From Johnsonella sp. (lineage in GTDB: Bacteria; Bacillota; Clostridia; Lachnospirales; Lachnospiraceae): a stretch of 64,000 bases of DNA. The stretch lies in assembly GCA_030529445.1 (NCBI GenBank), contig JAUMWW010000007.1, forward strand, positions 1 to 64,000. The letters are read 5' to 3'. The notes below the pieces were generated by a model, which saw only the letters and a program-made list of their open reading frames with translations, searched no databases and was not told where the DNA came from. Below, piece after piece: positions 18,358 to 27,310 of the stretch. Numbering within the stretch: position 1 is the stretch's first letter; each line of letters starts with the position of its first letter. Position numbers and translations under genes: made by a program.

Positions 18358-19309
18358 GTTCCTCTTCCCGAATAAATAAAGCCTCTCCCTCTTTTTTGTC
18401 CAGCTCTATCCTTTCCCGCAGAGCTTCCATGCTGTCAAACTTCATTTCTTCTCTCAGAAAGCGGCATAAAAAAACCTCGATATCCTTTCCATAGAGATCT
18501 CCCTCAAAATCATAGAGATAGGTTTCTACTCTCGGCACATGTTTTTTCCTGTCTTTTTTAACGGTCGGATTGATTCCGATATTGGTGATTCCGTGCCAAA
18601 ATCCCTTTTCTCCCTCTATCCTGACAACCGAATAATAAACACCGTATTTCGGAAGAAATTTATCCTCCTCAGGAAAGAGATTGAGCGTGGGAAATCCGAG
18701 CAGCTTTTTGCCGATCTGGTTCCCCCGGCTCACCCTGCCCTGTATGCTGAATCTTCTTCCGAGAAGGCGGTTTGCCTTTTCTATATTTCCCGCTTCCAGC
18801 TCCGCTCTGATCAGACTCGAGCTGATCTCTCTCTGGTCCTGATCCCTCTCCTTTTCTATAATGTATACCCGGTATCCGAGCTCATCGGCAAATCTTTGCA
18901 AAAGCTCCGTATTTCCGCTCTTTTGATATCCGAATGCGCAGTCCGCTCCCGCAACGATCGCTTTCATCTTCATCTTTGCGATTAAAATATCTCTTAAAAA
19001 TTCCTCTCCCTGCATCATCGAGATTTCTTTATTAAAGGGATATTCCACCAGATAATCTATCCCGAAGCTCTCGAATTTCCTGTTTCTCTCGGCATTCGTC
19101 GTAATCAGCGCGGATTCTTTTTCCCCGAGGACAGCGGAGGGCGCCGTGTGAAAGGTGAAAACCGCGGTTTTTAACTGCTGCGCTTCTGCATATTTTCTCA
19201 TCTGCGAAAATATTTTCTGATGACCGATATGCTCTCCGTCAAACTTTCCTATCGTCAGAACCGTGGGCTCATCGATCTGAAAATCCGTAGTATTGATATA
19301 GCACTTCAT
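18338..19309 (-). CDS. ribF: Bifunctional riboflavin kinase / FAD synthetase
   Basis: Makes FMN and FAD from riboflavin. The N-terminal nucleotidyltransferase part begins TVLTIGKFDGEHIGHQKIF, with the expected GxFDGxHxGH pattern, and ends with the SSSLIR segment. The C-terminal flavokinase part contains GNQIGKKLLGFPTLNL and GITNIGINPTVK. Start at the ATG 19309 is favoured by AGGAAG close upstream; a GTG two codons earlier is the alternative. Last gene of the rimP-nusA-infB-truB operon, a common place in Firmicutes. Confidence 0.95.
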   Translation of the reverse strand: MKCYINTTDFQIDEPTVLTIGKFDGEHIGHQKIFSQMRKYAEAQQLKTAVFTFHTAPSAVLGEKESALITTNAERNRKFESFGIDYLVEYPFNKEISMMQGEEFLRDILIAKMKMKAIVAGADCAFGYQKSGNTELLQRFADELGYRVYIIEKERDQDQREISSSLIRAELEAGNIEKANRLLGRRFSIQGRVSRGNQIGKKLLGFPTLNLFPEEDKFLPKYGVYYSVVRIEGEKGFWHGITNIGINPTVKKDRKKHVPRVETYLYDFEGDLYGKDIEVFLCRFLREEMKFDSMEALRERIELDKKEGEALFIREEELDNHFG

Positions 19310-19341
19310 CGACACTTCCTCTCTCCGCCCAAATGCTTTTA

Positions 19342-20235
19342 TTACAAAAATAATTTTACGGGCTTTAGCAGATCTTCTTCCGAAAAATACCGGTAAATCC
19401 CTAAAAAATTGCGTTTCGAATCATAGATTCTGAAAGAATCCCCGTCCTTTTGCATGATCTTTGCTTGAAGGAATCCGGGCTTGAGCTTATTGCCGTTTAA
19501 GCCGTATTTATCGTATTCCTCCCGCAAAAAAAGAGCTTCAAATTCCGAAAAATAATCCTCCGGACGAAGCAAAGCCCCCTCTATGTCCTCTGCGGACATC
19601 TTCTCCAAATCTGCAAGCCGGATCGCATCCTCCATGCGAAAGCGCCCGGAACGGGTGCGGGTCAGTTTTTCCATGCAGCCCCCGCAGCCGAGCTTCTCCC
19701 CGATATCATGGCAGAGGGTGCGGATATAAGTGCCCTTCGAACAGCATACGCTCAGCTCCACCCTCGGAAATGCGATTTTTTCGATCTGAACGGAGAAAAT
19801 ATGAACCTTTCTTCTCTCCCGCCGGATCTCTTTTCCCTCTCTCGCCAGATCCACAAGCTTTTTCCCTCCGACTTTAAGTGCGCTGTACATCGGAGGAAGC
19901 TGCATATACTCTCCTTCGAAGCTTCGGATCACGCTGCGCAATAAAGCCTCGTCCCCGACCGGCTCTCTTTCTTCTATGATCTTCCCGCCGATATCCTGCG
20001 TATCCGTGGTGCGACCGAGCAAAAGCACAGCTCTGTATTCCTTATCCTTTTCGGTCAGCAGATCGCAAAGCTTGGTCGCAGAGCCGAGGCATACGGGGAG
20101 CACTCCCTCCGCATCCGGATCGAGAGTTCCCGTATGCCCTATCTTTCTTTGCCTAAGCATTCCCCTCATTTTTGCCACCACATCATGAGAGGTGAATCCG
20201 CTCACTTTATAAATATTAATGATTCCGTTTATCAT
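19342..20235 (-). CDS. truB: tRNA pseudouridine(55) synthase TruB
   Basis: Makes pseudouridine 55 in the T-loop of tRNAs. Catalytic Asp lies in GHTGTLDPDAEGVLPV, preceded by YKVSGFTSHDVV, the usual N-terminal motif. Further TruB marks are KEYRAVLLLGRTTDTQD and GTYIRTLCHDIG. 297 residues is normal. Between nrnA and ribF on the same strand with short gaps. Confidence 0.96.
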   Translation of the reverse strand: MINGIINIYKVSGFTSHDVVAKMRGMLRQRKIGHTGTLDPDAEGVLPVCLGSATKLCDLLTEKDKEYRAVLLLGRTTDTQDIGGKIIEEREPVGDEALLRSVIRSFEGEYMQLPPMYSALKVGGKKLVDLAREGKEIRRERRKVHIFSVQIEKIAFPRVELSVCCSKGTYIRTLCHDIGEKLGCGGCMEKLTRTRSGRFRMEDAIRLADLEKMSAEDIEGALLRPEDYFSEFEALFLREEYDKYGLNGNKLKPGFLQAKIMQKDGDSFRIYDSKRNFLGIYRYFSEEDLLKPVKLFL

Positions 20236-20246
20236 AAATCTCCAGC

Positions 20247-21203
20247 CTAGAGCTCTTTGTATTCCTCAAAAATCTTTTTGGATATATTATTGACGATATC
20301 GTGAGAGGTTCCCACCATCGTGCAGCCTGCCGCACGGATATGCCCTCCCCCTCCGAAAAATTTTGCGATCGCGCTGACATCCACGATATGGCGTGAACGC
20401 AGGCTTACCTTATATACATGAGGCTCCGTCTCGTAAAGGAATATTGCCACCTCGATTCCGTCGGTATTGCAAAGCTGTGAAACAATCCCTTCCAAATCCT
20501 TTCCTTCCACGCCGAAAAAGTTCATCGTTTTCTGGCTGATCGCGGAAAATATGCATTTCCCGTTTGCAAACCTGACGCTTTCCAGCAGGGCTCTTCCCAG
20601 AATCTGCGTTTGCAGATAGCTTCGCTTATAATATCCCTCGTCGATCATTCCGCCGAAATCTATGCCTTTTCTCATTAAATCGGCTGCGATCTCCATCGTT
20701 TCCGGAGAGGTGCAGGAATACTTAAAGACCCCCGTATCGTGTATGATTCCCGTATACAGACATTCCGCGATCTTAAGATCGATCTTTTCCTTTTCAAAAA
20801 GCCCGTATAAAACCTCACAGGTGGAGCTTGCCGAAGTCTCGATGTGATTATCCTTTGCATACCTCGTATTGGTGATATGATGATCGATACAAAGGCTGTC
20901 TTTGGCGCTTTCCAGCAAAGGCTTTGCAAAACCCAGCCTTCCCTCATCCGCGGCATCGAGGCAGACGAAAAGATCCGGCGCATATCCCTCGTGGAGCGCA
21001 TGGGAAATCTCGTAAAACCCCTCCAGATAAGAGAGCTTATCCTTGGGCTCTTCCAGATACATTCTTATTTCTATATCGGAAAAGTTCCGCCTCACATAAT
21101 GATACAGCGCAAGAACCGCTCCCGTACAGTCTCCGTCCGGATTTATATGGCCGGCAATCGCAAGCGTCCTGATCTCTCTGAGTTTCTTTTCCAAAATATT
21201 CAT
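20247..21203 (-). CDS. nrnA: DHH family phosphoesterase (NrnA-type oligoribonuclease / pAp phosphatase)
   Basis: Degrades short RNA oligomers and 3'-phosphoadenosine 5'-phosphate in NrnA relatives. The DHH domain has GHINPDGDCTGAVLAL, the CLDAADEGRLG segment and the name-giving DHH in CIDHHITNTRYA. The C-terminal DHHA1 domain ends with FGGGGHIRAAGC. 318 residues fits NrnA. Its place between rbfA and truB is the conserved Firmicutes order. Confidence 0.93.
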   Translation of the reverse strand: MNILEKKLREIRTLAIAGHINPDGDCTGAVLALYHYVRRNFSDIEIRMYLEEPKDKLSYLEGFYEISHALHEGYAPDLFVCLDAADEGRLGFAKPLLESAKDSLCIDHHITNTRYAKDNHIETSASSTCEVLYGLFEKEKIDLKIAECLYTGIIHDTGVFKYSCTSPETMEIAADLMRKGIDFGGMIDEGYYKRSYLQTQILGRALLESVRFANGKCIFSAISQKTMNFFGVEGKDLEGIVSQLCNTDGIEVAIFLYETEPHVYKVSLRSRHIVDVSAIAKFFGGGGHIRAAGCTMVGTSHDIVNNISKKIFEEYKEL

Positions 21204-21206
21204 CTT

Positions 21207-21614
21207 TTATCTGCTCTCTTCCTCCTTATCCCGCTCTTCCTCTTTGCCCTGCTCATCCTCCGCCATCACTTCGTCTATCAGCTTGGACATCTTCATTCCG
21301 TATGCCAGAGAATGGTCGGCGGTGAATTTCAGTTCCGGAGTATTGCGCAGATTCAGGCTCGCCGCCAATTCCTTGCGAATGAATCCCGCCGCCTTCTTAA
21401 GCCCCTCCAGGGTCTCCTTTTCGTTTTCCTCGTCTCCGAGCACGCTGACGTATACGGTACAATATTTCAGATCCGCCGTAACGACCGCATCGGTTATGCT
21501 CGTCATCGGGTGAATCCTCGGATCCTTGATCTTCGACCTGACGATATCCGAAATCTCTCTGTGAACCTGCGCGTTGATTCTCGTATTCTTTATACTGTTT
21601 TTTCTCATTGCCAC
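21207..21614 (-). CDS. rbfA: Ribosome-binding factor A
   Basis: KH-like protein that binds the immature 30S subunit near helix 1 of 16S rRNA. The core AQVHREISDIVRSKIKDPRI and the YVSVLGDEENEKETLEGL segment are family-typical. The C-terminal tail is very rich in Glu, Lys and Asp and is probably disordered. 135 residues. It follows infB by about 24 bases and overlaps no neighbour. Confidence 0.95.
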   Translation of the reverse strand: MAMRKNSIKNTRINAQVHREISDIVRSKIKDPRIHPMTSITDAVVTADLKYCTVYVSVLGDEENEKETLEGLKKAAGFIRKELAASLNLRNTPELKFTADHSLAYGMKMSKLIDEVMAEDEQGKEEERDKEEESR

Positions 21615-21637
21615 CTCATTTCATCGACAAAACAGGA

Positions 21638-24600
21638 TCAGGCTCTGGATACCTCTACGGTGATATATGCCTCCACGAGATCTCCCTCCTGTATATCGTT
21701 AAACTTCTCAAAGACAAGACCGCATTCGTATCCCGTCGCCACTTCCTTTACATCGTCCTTGAATCTCTTCAGCGAAGCAAGATTGCCTTCGAAAATCTGC
21801 TCTCCGTCTCTGCTGATTCTCGCTTTGCATCCTCTCTGGAATTTTCCGTTCAGCACATAAGATCCCGCTATCGTTCCTATACCGGATGCCTTAAAGAGCT
21901 GTCTGATCTCCGCATGCCCGATCACCCTGTCTTCGAATACGGGCTCGAGCATTCCCTTCATTGCCGACTCCACATCTTCTATCGCCTGATAAATCACCTT
22001 ATAGAGTCTCAGATCGACATTTTCATGATCCGCGCTCGCCTTTGCGCTGCTGTCCGCACGCACGTTAAATCCGATAATGATCGCGTTGCTTGCCGCCGCC
22101 AGCGCTACGTCGGATTCATTGATCGCACCCACTCCGCCGTGGATGACCTTCACCTGCACCTCTTCATTGGAGAGCTTGGTCAGCGACTGTTTCACCGCTT
22201 CCACCGAGCCCTGTACGTCCGCCTTGATAATAATGGGCAGCTCCTTGATATTACCCGCCTTAATCTGGGTAAAGAGATCGTCCAGACTGAGTTTGGCTTT
22301 GGTTTCTTCGATCAGCTTATTCTTGCCCTCGGAGATAAAGGTCGCCGCAAATGCCTTCGCTTCCTTATCATTCTCCGTTGCGACGAAGACCTCTCCCGCA
22401 TTGGGCACATTATCCAGACCGAGGATCTCCACCGGCGTCGAAGGACCTGCCGTCTTTACCCTCTGCCCCTTATCGTTCATCATCGCTCTTACCTTGCCGG
22501 AGCATGCGCCTGCCGCAATAAAATCTCCCACATGAAGAGTACCTTTTTGTACCAGTACCGTCGCTACCGGTCCCTTTCCTCTGTCGAGCTCCGCCTCTAT
22601 TACAAGCCCTCTCGCCCTGCGATCCGGATTTGCCCTGAGTTCCTTGAGCTCGGCGGCAAGAATAATCATTTCCAGCAGATTTTCGATGCCCTGTCCGGTC
22701 TTTGCCGATACCGGGCAGAAAATCGTATTGCCTCCCCAGTCTTCGGGAATCAGCTCATGCTCGGAAAGCTCCTGATTGACTCTGTCGATATTTGCGCTCG
22801 GCTTATCCACCTTATTGACCGCGACAATGATTTCCACTCCCGCCGCCTTTGCATGGCTGATCGCCTCCACCGTCTGGGGCATCACGCCGTCATCCGCCGC
22901 AACGACGAGAATCGCAATATCCGTGGACTGCGCCCCTCTCATACGCATCGCGGTAAACGCCTCATGCCCCGGAGTATCGAGGAAGGTAATCGGCTGATCC
23001 TTGACTTTTACCATATACGCGCCGATATGCTGGGTGATTCCGCCCGCTTCCTGTCCGGTTACATTGGTCTTTCTGATCGCATCCAATAAAGAAGTTTTTC
23101 CGTGATCGACATGGCCCATGACACAGACAACGGGGGGTCTGGGAAGAAGCAGCTTTTCATCTTCATCCTCCTCCTTGAGAAGCTCCTCTATCACATCCAC
23201 CTTCTCTTCCTTCGTACAGATCACATCATATTCGAGGGCGATTTCTTCCGCCTGCTCAAAGCTGATATCGCTGTTAATATTCACCACTTTTCCCTTAAGG
23301 AAGAGTTTTTTCACGATTGATGAGGGCTGGAGCTTTAATTGCGCCGCAAGATCTTTGATCGTCAGCACTTCGGGAATGATGATTTCCTTGATATCCTCCT
23401 CTACGACCTCCGCCTTCGGCTTCACCGGCATAATGAAGGGATGCTTGCTGATCTTCCCTTTTGCGGGTCCGTCCTCCGTGCGATGCTTCTTATCCGTCTT
23501 ATTGGTGTTTTTAAAATTATTTTTATTTGCCTTGGTATTGGTCGTTTTCTTCGCCAATGCGGCATCCATGACCGGCTTCTTATCGGCAGCCTGCCCTTTT
23601 CTTCCGCCCTGCCTGGATTGAGGCCTCTGATCAAAGCTCTTTTCGTCCTTATCCTTATCCATGAACTCCGGTCTCGGGGAGCGGCTCTTGAAATCTCCGC
23701 TTCTTTGCTTTGCATATCCTCCGAACGAAGCTCCCTGCTCGCGGTTTACTCCCGGCTTCCTGTCCGCAAAGCCTCTGCCCTGCGCCCTGTCTCCGCTGCT
23801 CTGAGCCTGTCCTCTTTCCGAAAACGTTCTGCCCTGATTCCTCTCGCCGTATGTTCCCTGATTTCTGTCACCGTAGGTTCCCTGCGCTCTCTCACCGAAT
23901 CCGCTCTTCGTGCCGAAGCGATTGCCCTGCGCTCTCTGCCCCTCGTCTCTGGGTCTGCTCTCCCTGCCGGAACGGCTTTGACCTCCCTGTGCAAATCCCT
24001 GTGTCCTCCTGCTGTCCTGCTGCCTGATCTCTCTTCTTGGTCTTTGCCCCTGATTCGATCTGTTTGCGAAATCCTTATTTCTGTCTGCGGATTTTTCGGG
24101 CATTCTCTCGCGGGTTTTTTCCGTTCCTCCGCTTGCTTGTGCCGCTTTATCTTCTCGGATTTCTCTGCCTTCCTCTCTTACACCTGCGGTCTTTTTATTC
24201 TCTGTTGCGAGTCTCTGGTTTTGTGCAGCTTCAAGCTTTCCGCTCGTTTTGCTCTCTTCAAGGCTCGTTTTCTCAGCTAAATTGCTCTTGGAGCTCTCTG
24301 TCATAGTATTCAAATCTCTCTCTTTTCTATCCTCAAATTTCTCTTTCGACTCGGTGACCGGAGCCGCTTTTTTGATCTCGCTCTCCTCCCTGCCCAAATC
24401 CTCAGCTTCCTGCTTTTTGGGTGCGGGCGAAGCTTCTTTTATCTTTCCCTCTCCGGGTTCAGGTGAGGTGAGCACCTTGTCCTTGATCTGCTTTTGCAGA
24501 TTTTGCTGCAAGGGTTTTTTCTGCTGCGCATTCTGAGGACGGAAAACCGCCGCAAATTTCTTTTTATGAGGTTCCGCCGCTCCCTCTTTTTGCTCCTTCT

Positions 24601-24793
24601 TCGGCGGCTCCTCCTTTGCCGGCAGAGGAGCCTTCTCCTCCTTTACCGCAGCAAAGCTCTTTCTGAGCAATGCCGCTTCCGACTCGCTGATATTGGAAGC
24701 ATGGGTTTTTCCTTCTATTCCGCTCTTTGCCAGCTCCGCCAGCAATTCTTTATTCGTTCTGTTCAGTTCTTTTGCCAAATCATTAACTCTCAA
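21638..24793 (-). CDS. infB: Translation initiation factor IF-2 with long disordered N-terminal extension
   Basis: GTPase that places initiator tRNA on the 30S subunit. The C-terminal two-thirds is standard: IF2N region near residue 480, G1 [10 protein letters not shown]3 DTPGHEAF, G4 NKVDKP, then domains II to IV. The N-terminal IF2N helix [18 protein letters not shown] is also present. Between them lie about 400 residues of low-complexity sequence rich in Arg, Gly, Gln, Ser and Lys, with degenerate repeats of the type R-x-Q-G-T-Y-G-[DE]-R at about residues 300-350. Total length 1051 residues exceeds the usual 700-900 in Firmicutes. Confidence 0.95.
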   Translation of the reverse strand: MRVNDLAKELNRTNKELLAELAKSGIEGKTHASNISESEAALLRKSFAAVKEEKAPLPAKEEPPKKEQKEGAAEPHKKKFAAVFRPQNAQQKKPLQQNLQKQIKDKVLTSPEPGEGKIKEASPAPKKQEAEDLGREESEIKKAAPVTESKEKFEDRKERDLNTMTESSKSNLAEKTSLEESKTSGKLEAAQNQRLATENKKTAGVREEGREIREDKAAQASGGTEKTRERMPEKSADRNKDFANRSNQGQRPRREIRQQDSRRTQGFAQGGQSRSGRESRPRDEGQRAQGNRFGTKSGFGERAQGTYGDRNQGTYGERNQGRTFSERGQAQSSGDRAQGRGFADRKPGVNREQGASFGGYAKQRSGDFKSRSPRPEFMDKDKDEKSFDQRPQSRQGGRKGQAADKKPVMDAALAKKTTNTKANKNNFKNTNKTDKKHRTEDGPAKGKISKHPFIMPVKPKAEVVEEDIKEIIIPEVLTIKDLAAQLKLQPSSIVKKLFLKGKVVNINSDISFEQAEEIALEYDVICTKEEKVDVIEELLKEEDEDEKLLLPRPPVVCVMGHVDHGKTSLLDAIRKTNVTGQEAGGITQHIGAYMVKVKDQPITFLDTPGHEAFTAMRMRGAQSTDIAILVVAADDGVMPQTVEAISHAKAAGVEIIVAVNKVDKPSANIDRVNQELSEHELIPEDWGGNTIFCPVSAKTGQGIENLLEMIILAAELKELRANPDRRARGLVIEAELDRGKGPVATVLVQKGTLHVGDFIAAGACSGKVRAMMNDKGQRVKTAGPSTPVEILGLDNVPNAGEVFVATENDKEAKAFAATFISEGKNKLIEETKAKLSLDDLFTQIKAGNIKELPIIIKADVQGSVEAVKQSLTKLSNEEVQVKVIHGGVGAINESDVALAAASNAIIIGFNVRADSSAKASADHENVDLRLYKVIYQAIEDVESAMKGMLEPVFEDRVIGHAEIRQLFKASGIGTIAGSYVLNGKFQRGCKARISRDGEQIFEGNLASLKRFKDDVKEVATGYECGLVFEKFNDIQEGDLVEAYITVEVSRA

Positions 24794-25106
24794 TATGTTC
24801 TACCTCCATCGCCCTGATTTGTTGATCCAGTTCCTTGGAAAAGCCTTCATCCTTGATCCCGACCGAAGCCCTGAATTCTTTTCCTATCGCCTTCCCCAGT
24901 TTTTCCCTGTCTGCATAGATTCGCAGTTTCGTATGATAGTGCGCGCATTTATCCCGAAACAGCTTCTTGGTATTTTCCGAAGCATCTCCCGCGACGATTA
25001 CAAGCCCCGCCTTGCCGCTTTTGATCAGCTGCTCCGTCGCAAATTCGCCGCTTACAACTTTTCCCGCCTTATACGCAAGCCCCAAAAGCCTGAGAACCTT
25101 ATCCAT
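24783..25106 (-). CDS. ylxQ: L7Ae-family ribosomal-like protein (YlxQ)
   Basis: A 107-residue protein of the L7Ae/L30e/S12e/Gadd45 RNA-binding fold; YlxQ proteins bind kink-turn-like RNA in this operon position. Typical segment: [17 protein letters not shown] followed by [14 protein letters not shown]. It overlaps infB by 11 bases downstream and ylxR by 8 bases upstream, so the three are translationally coupled. Confidence 0.9.
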   Translation of the reverse strand: MDKVLRLLGLAYKAGKVVSGEFATEQLIKSGKAGLVIVAGDASENTKKLFRDKCAHYHTKLRIYADREKLGKAIGKEFRASVGIKDEGFSKELDQQIRAMEVEHIES

Positions 25107-25371
25107 CGATTCCCTCCATCTCCTGCATCAGTCTCTGATATACTTCTCTTCCTATCGAAGTTTTGAACGATCTCTCCAGACCTCTTGTTTTTTCAGCCCT
25201 TGCAATGCATTTCTTATCCTTGCAGATATACGCTCCTCTTCCGTTCATCCTTCCGCTGCTGTCTAATAAAATATCGTTTTCCGCCGTCTTTACGATGCGG
25301 ACCATCTCTTTCTTCGGTTTTTGCGCTCCGCATCCTATGCATAGTCTTAAGGGCAGCTTCTTATTGTTCAC
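25099..25371 (-). CDS. ylxR: YlxR family (DUF448) RNA-binding protein
   Basis: Small basic protein (90 residues) with the marks LRLCIGCGAQKPKKEMVRIV at the N terminus and DSSGRMNGRGAYICKDKKCI in the middle. YlxR is a nucleoid or RNase-P-associated regulator in some Firmicutes. Conserved place between nusA and ylxQ. Confidence 0.93.
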   Translation of the reverse strand: MNNKKLPLRLCIGCGAQKPKKEMVRIVKTAENDILLDSSGRMNGRGAYICKDKKCIARAEKTRGLERSFKTSIGREVYQRLMQEMEGIDG

Positions 25372-25414
25372 CGAATATCATCCCTCTCTTCTTGCTTGTC
25401 CGTGTCTTTTTGCA

Positions 25415-26623
25415 TTAAGCCTCTTCGCCCTCTTCCGCCTCATAGAAAGCCTCTTTTGCTTCGGCTTCCTCCTCCTGAAGCGATTCGATATTTTCGCCGC
25501 CGAACTCGATTTCTTCCAGATTGACCGCTCCCTCCGAGCTGTAATCTATTCCGAGCTGATCAAAAAGTCCGAGCTCTCTTGCCTGGGTCTCGCTCTTGAT
25601 GTCGATCTTATAGCCCGTCAGTCTTGCCGCCAGCCTTGCATTCTGTCCTTCTTTTCCGATTGCAAGCGAAAGCTGGTAATCGGGCACGATAACCTGCGCC
25701 TCTCTCTCATCCTCATCGGCAACCACACAGATTACCTTTGCCGGGCTCAGTGCATTCTCAATCAGCAGCGCGGGGTTATCATCCCAATTGATGATATCGA
25801 TCTTCTCTCCCCTCAGCTCGTCTACGACGGCATTTACCCTTGAGCCGTTAAATCCGACACAGGAGCCCACCGCATCCACATTTTCATCATGGCTGAGCAC
25901 TGCCATCTTCGTTCTGGAGCCCGCCTCTCTTGCAATGGATTTTATCTCTACGATTCCTTCCTTGATTTCCGAAACCTCCGATTCAAAAAGCCGCTTCACC
26001 AGATCCGGGTGGGTACGCGACACGAGAATCTTGGGTCCCTTTGCCGTATCCTTTACTTCGAGCACATAGAGCTTGATTCTGTCCGTGGGCTGGAAGTTTT
26101 CTCCCTTTACCTGATCGCTTTCCGCAAGAATCGCATCGCATCTGCCCAGGTTGATCGCGATGTTTTTCTTTAAATATCTCTGAACGATTCCCGTAACCAT
26201 GTCTTTTTCTTTCGAGAAATAATCATTATAGATGACCTTTCTTTCTTCCTCGCGGATCTTTTGGAGAATCACATTCTTTGCCACTCCGGTGGCAATGCGT
26301 CCGAACTCCTTTGATTTGATCGGAATCAAAACCCTGTCTCCGACCGAAAAATCGGGACCTATCTTCCTCGCCTCTTCCAGTGATATTTTCATTGCCCTCT
26401 CTTCCGGCGTGGGCTTATCCAGCTCCTCTACCACCTCTTTTTCCTGAGTTACGCTGTAATCGCAGGTATCGGGATCTATGCTCACCTTGATATTATCCGC
26501 CGTTCCGAAATTATTCTTGCATGCAGATATCAAAGAATTTTCTATCGCCTCCAGCAAAGTCGCCTTGCTGATATTTTTTTCCTTCTCCAGCACCTCCAGC
26601 GCTTCCATCAGTTCCTTATTCAT
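25415..26623 (-). CDS. nusA: Transcription termination/antitermination protein NusA
   Basis: Binds RNA polymerase and modulates pausing, termination and antitermination. N-terminal polymerase-binding domain (about 1-125), S1 domain (VGDRVLIPIKSKE region onwards), then KH1 and KH2 with GSCVGFNGSRVNAVVDEL and LAIGKEGQNARLAARLTGYKI. The acidic C-terminal tail lacks the repeats of proteobacterial NusA, as usual in Firmicutes. 402 residues. Operon second gene after rimP. Confidence 0.96.
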   Translation of the reverse strand: MNKELMEALEVLEKEKNISKATLLEAIENSLISACKNNFGTADNIKVSIDPDTCDYSVTQEKEVVEELDKPTPEERAMKISLEEARKIGPDFSVGDRVLIPIKSKEFGRIATGVAKNVILQKIREEERKVIYNDYFSKEKDMVTGIVQRYLKKNIAINLGRCDAILAESDQVKGENFQPTDRIKLYVLEVKDTAKGPKILVSRTHPDLVKRLFESEVSEIKEGIVEIKSIAREAGSRTKMAVLSHDENVDAVGSCVGFNGSRVNAVVDELRGEKIDIINWDDNPALLIENALSPAKVICVVADEDEREAQVIVPDYQLSLAIGKEGQNARLAARLTGYKIDIKSETQARELGLFDQLGIDYSSEGAVNLEEIEFGGENIESLQEEEAEAKEAFYEAEEGEEA

Positions 26624-26645
26624 TTTCCTTCTTCCTCTCGCTTTC

Positions 26646-27116
26646 CTAAAAATCTATTTTTAATCTGATAATCGATATTTCGCTGCGGTCAAAACGTACC
26701 ATTTCATCATTGATCTCGATGCAGATGCTTTCTTTATCCGCTTCTTTGAGTATGCCGCAAAATTCCTTCTGCTTTCCTCTCGGCTTGAAGAGCTTCAGCT
26801 CCACTTCCTTTCCCTTCTCCCGGATAAAATCCCTCTCTTTTTTCAAGGTTCTGCCCAGTCCCGGAGAGCTGACCTCAAGGATATAGCTTTCCGAAATAAA
26901 ATCCTCTTCATCGAGCCAATCACTCAAGGCTCTGCTGATATCGGCGCAGTCATCGATGCTTATGCCTCCCTCCTTATCCATATCGCAGTACACTCTGAGA
27001 TAGTTTTCGGAGCCTTCCTTGACAAATTCCACATCGACAATCTCAAACTTCAGCTTCTTTTGAAGCCCCTCCAAAAAAGCCTCCGTCCTCTTTACATAAG
27101 TTTCACTCTTACTCAT
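26646..27116 (-). CDS. rimP: Ribosome maturation factor RimP
   Basis: Assists 30S assembly. The RimP marks are present: LRVYCDMDKEGGISIDDCADISRALSDWLD (quoted in parts), then YILEVSSPGLGRTLKKERDF and a C-terminal SH3-like domain with FCGILKEADKE. 156 residues. First gene of the rimP-nusA-ylxR-ylxQ-infB-rbfA-nrnA-truB-ribF operon, behind a leader with a terminator-like hairpin. Confidence 0.95.
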   Translation of the reverse strand: MSKSETYVKRTEAFLEGLQKKLKFEIVDVEFVKEGSENYLRVYCDMDKEGGISIDDCADISRALSDWLDEEDFISESYILEVSSPGLGRTLKKERDFIREKGKEVELKLFKPRGKQKEFCGILKEADKESICIEINDEMVRFDRSEISIIRLKIDF

Positions 27117-27161
27117 CCGCCTTGCCTTTCTCTGCTTTTCATCCGCAGTCCCATATACTAT

Positions 27162-27187
27162 AAAAAGTGGACCGCATCCGGTCCACT
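27162..27187 (-). terminator. Terminator-like hairpin between the promoter and rimP
   Basis: On the minus strand AGTGGACCG, GATG loop, CGGTCCACT, then TTTTT. The 9-bp perfect stem with a T run is a textbook intrinsic terminator. It lies downstream of the predicted promoter at 27215-27243 and upstream of rimP, so it could be an attenuator of the nusA operon and not only the galK terminator. Confidence 0.8.
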
Positions 27188-27214
27188 CCTTTTGTAATAT
27201 ATTTATCCTCTATA

Positions 27215-27243
27215 AGAATATCACCTCCGAAGGCGATTTGCAA
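27215..27243 (-). promoter_or_regulatory. Probable promoter of the rimP-nusA-infB operon
   Basis: On the minus strand TTGCAA (27238-27243), 17 bases, TATTCT (27215-27220). The start site would be near 27208, 90 bases before rimP, with the terminator-like hairpin within the leader. Confidence 0.45.
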
Positions 27244-27265
27244 GCCTTTTTACAAGTTTTTTGCA

Positions 27266-27300
27266 AAATCTTTTCTTTCCCTTTGACTTGCAAAGGGAAA
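27266..27300 (-). terminator. Weak terminator after galK
   Basis: On the minus strand TTTCCCTTTG, loop, CAAAGGGAAA, followed by GAAAAGATTTT. The 10-bp arms are perfect but the T run is interrupted. It directly follows the galK stop codon. Confidence 0.5.
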
Positions 27301-27310
27301 AAGCGCCTCC

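Noticed and set aside
21608-23089. Antisense frame over infB (493 codons)
   Set aside because: Same kind of shadow over a confidently identified gene.
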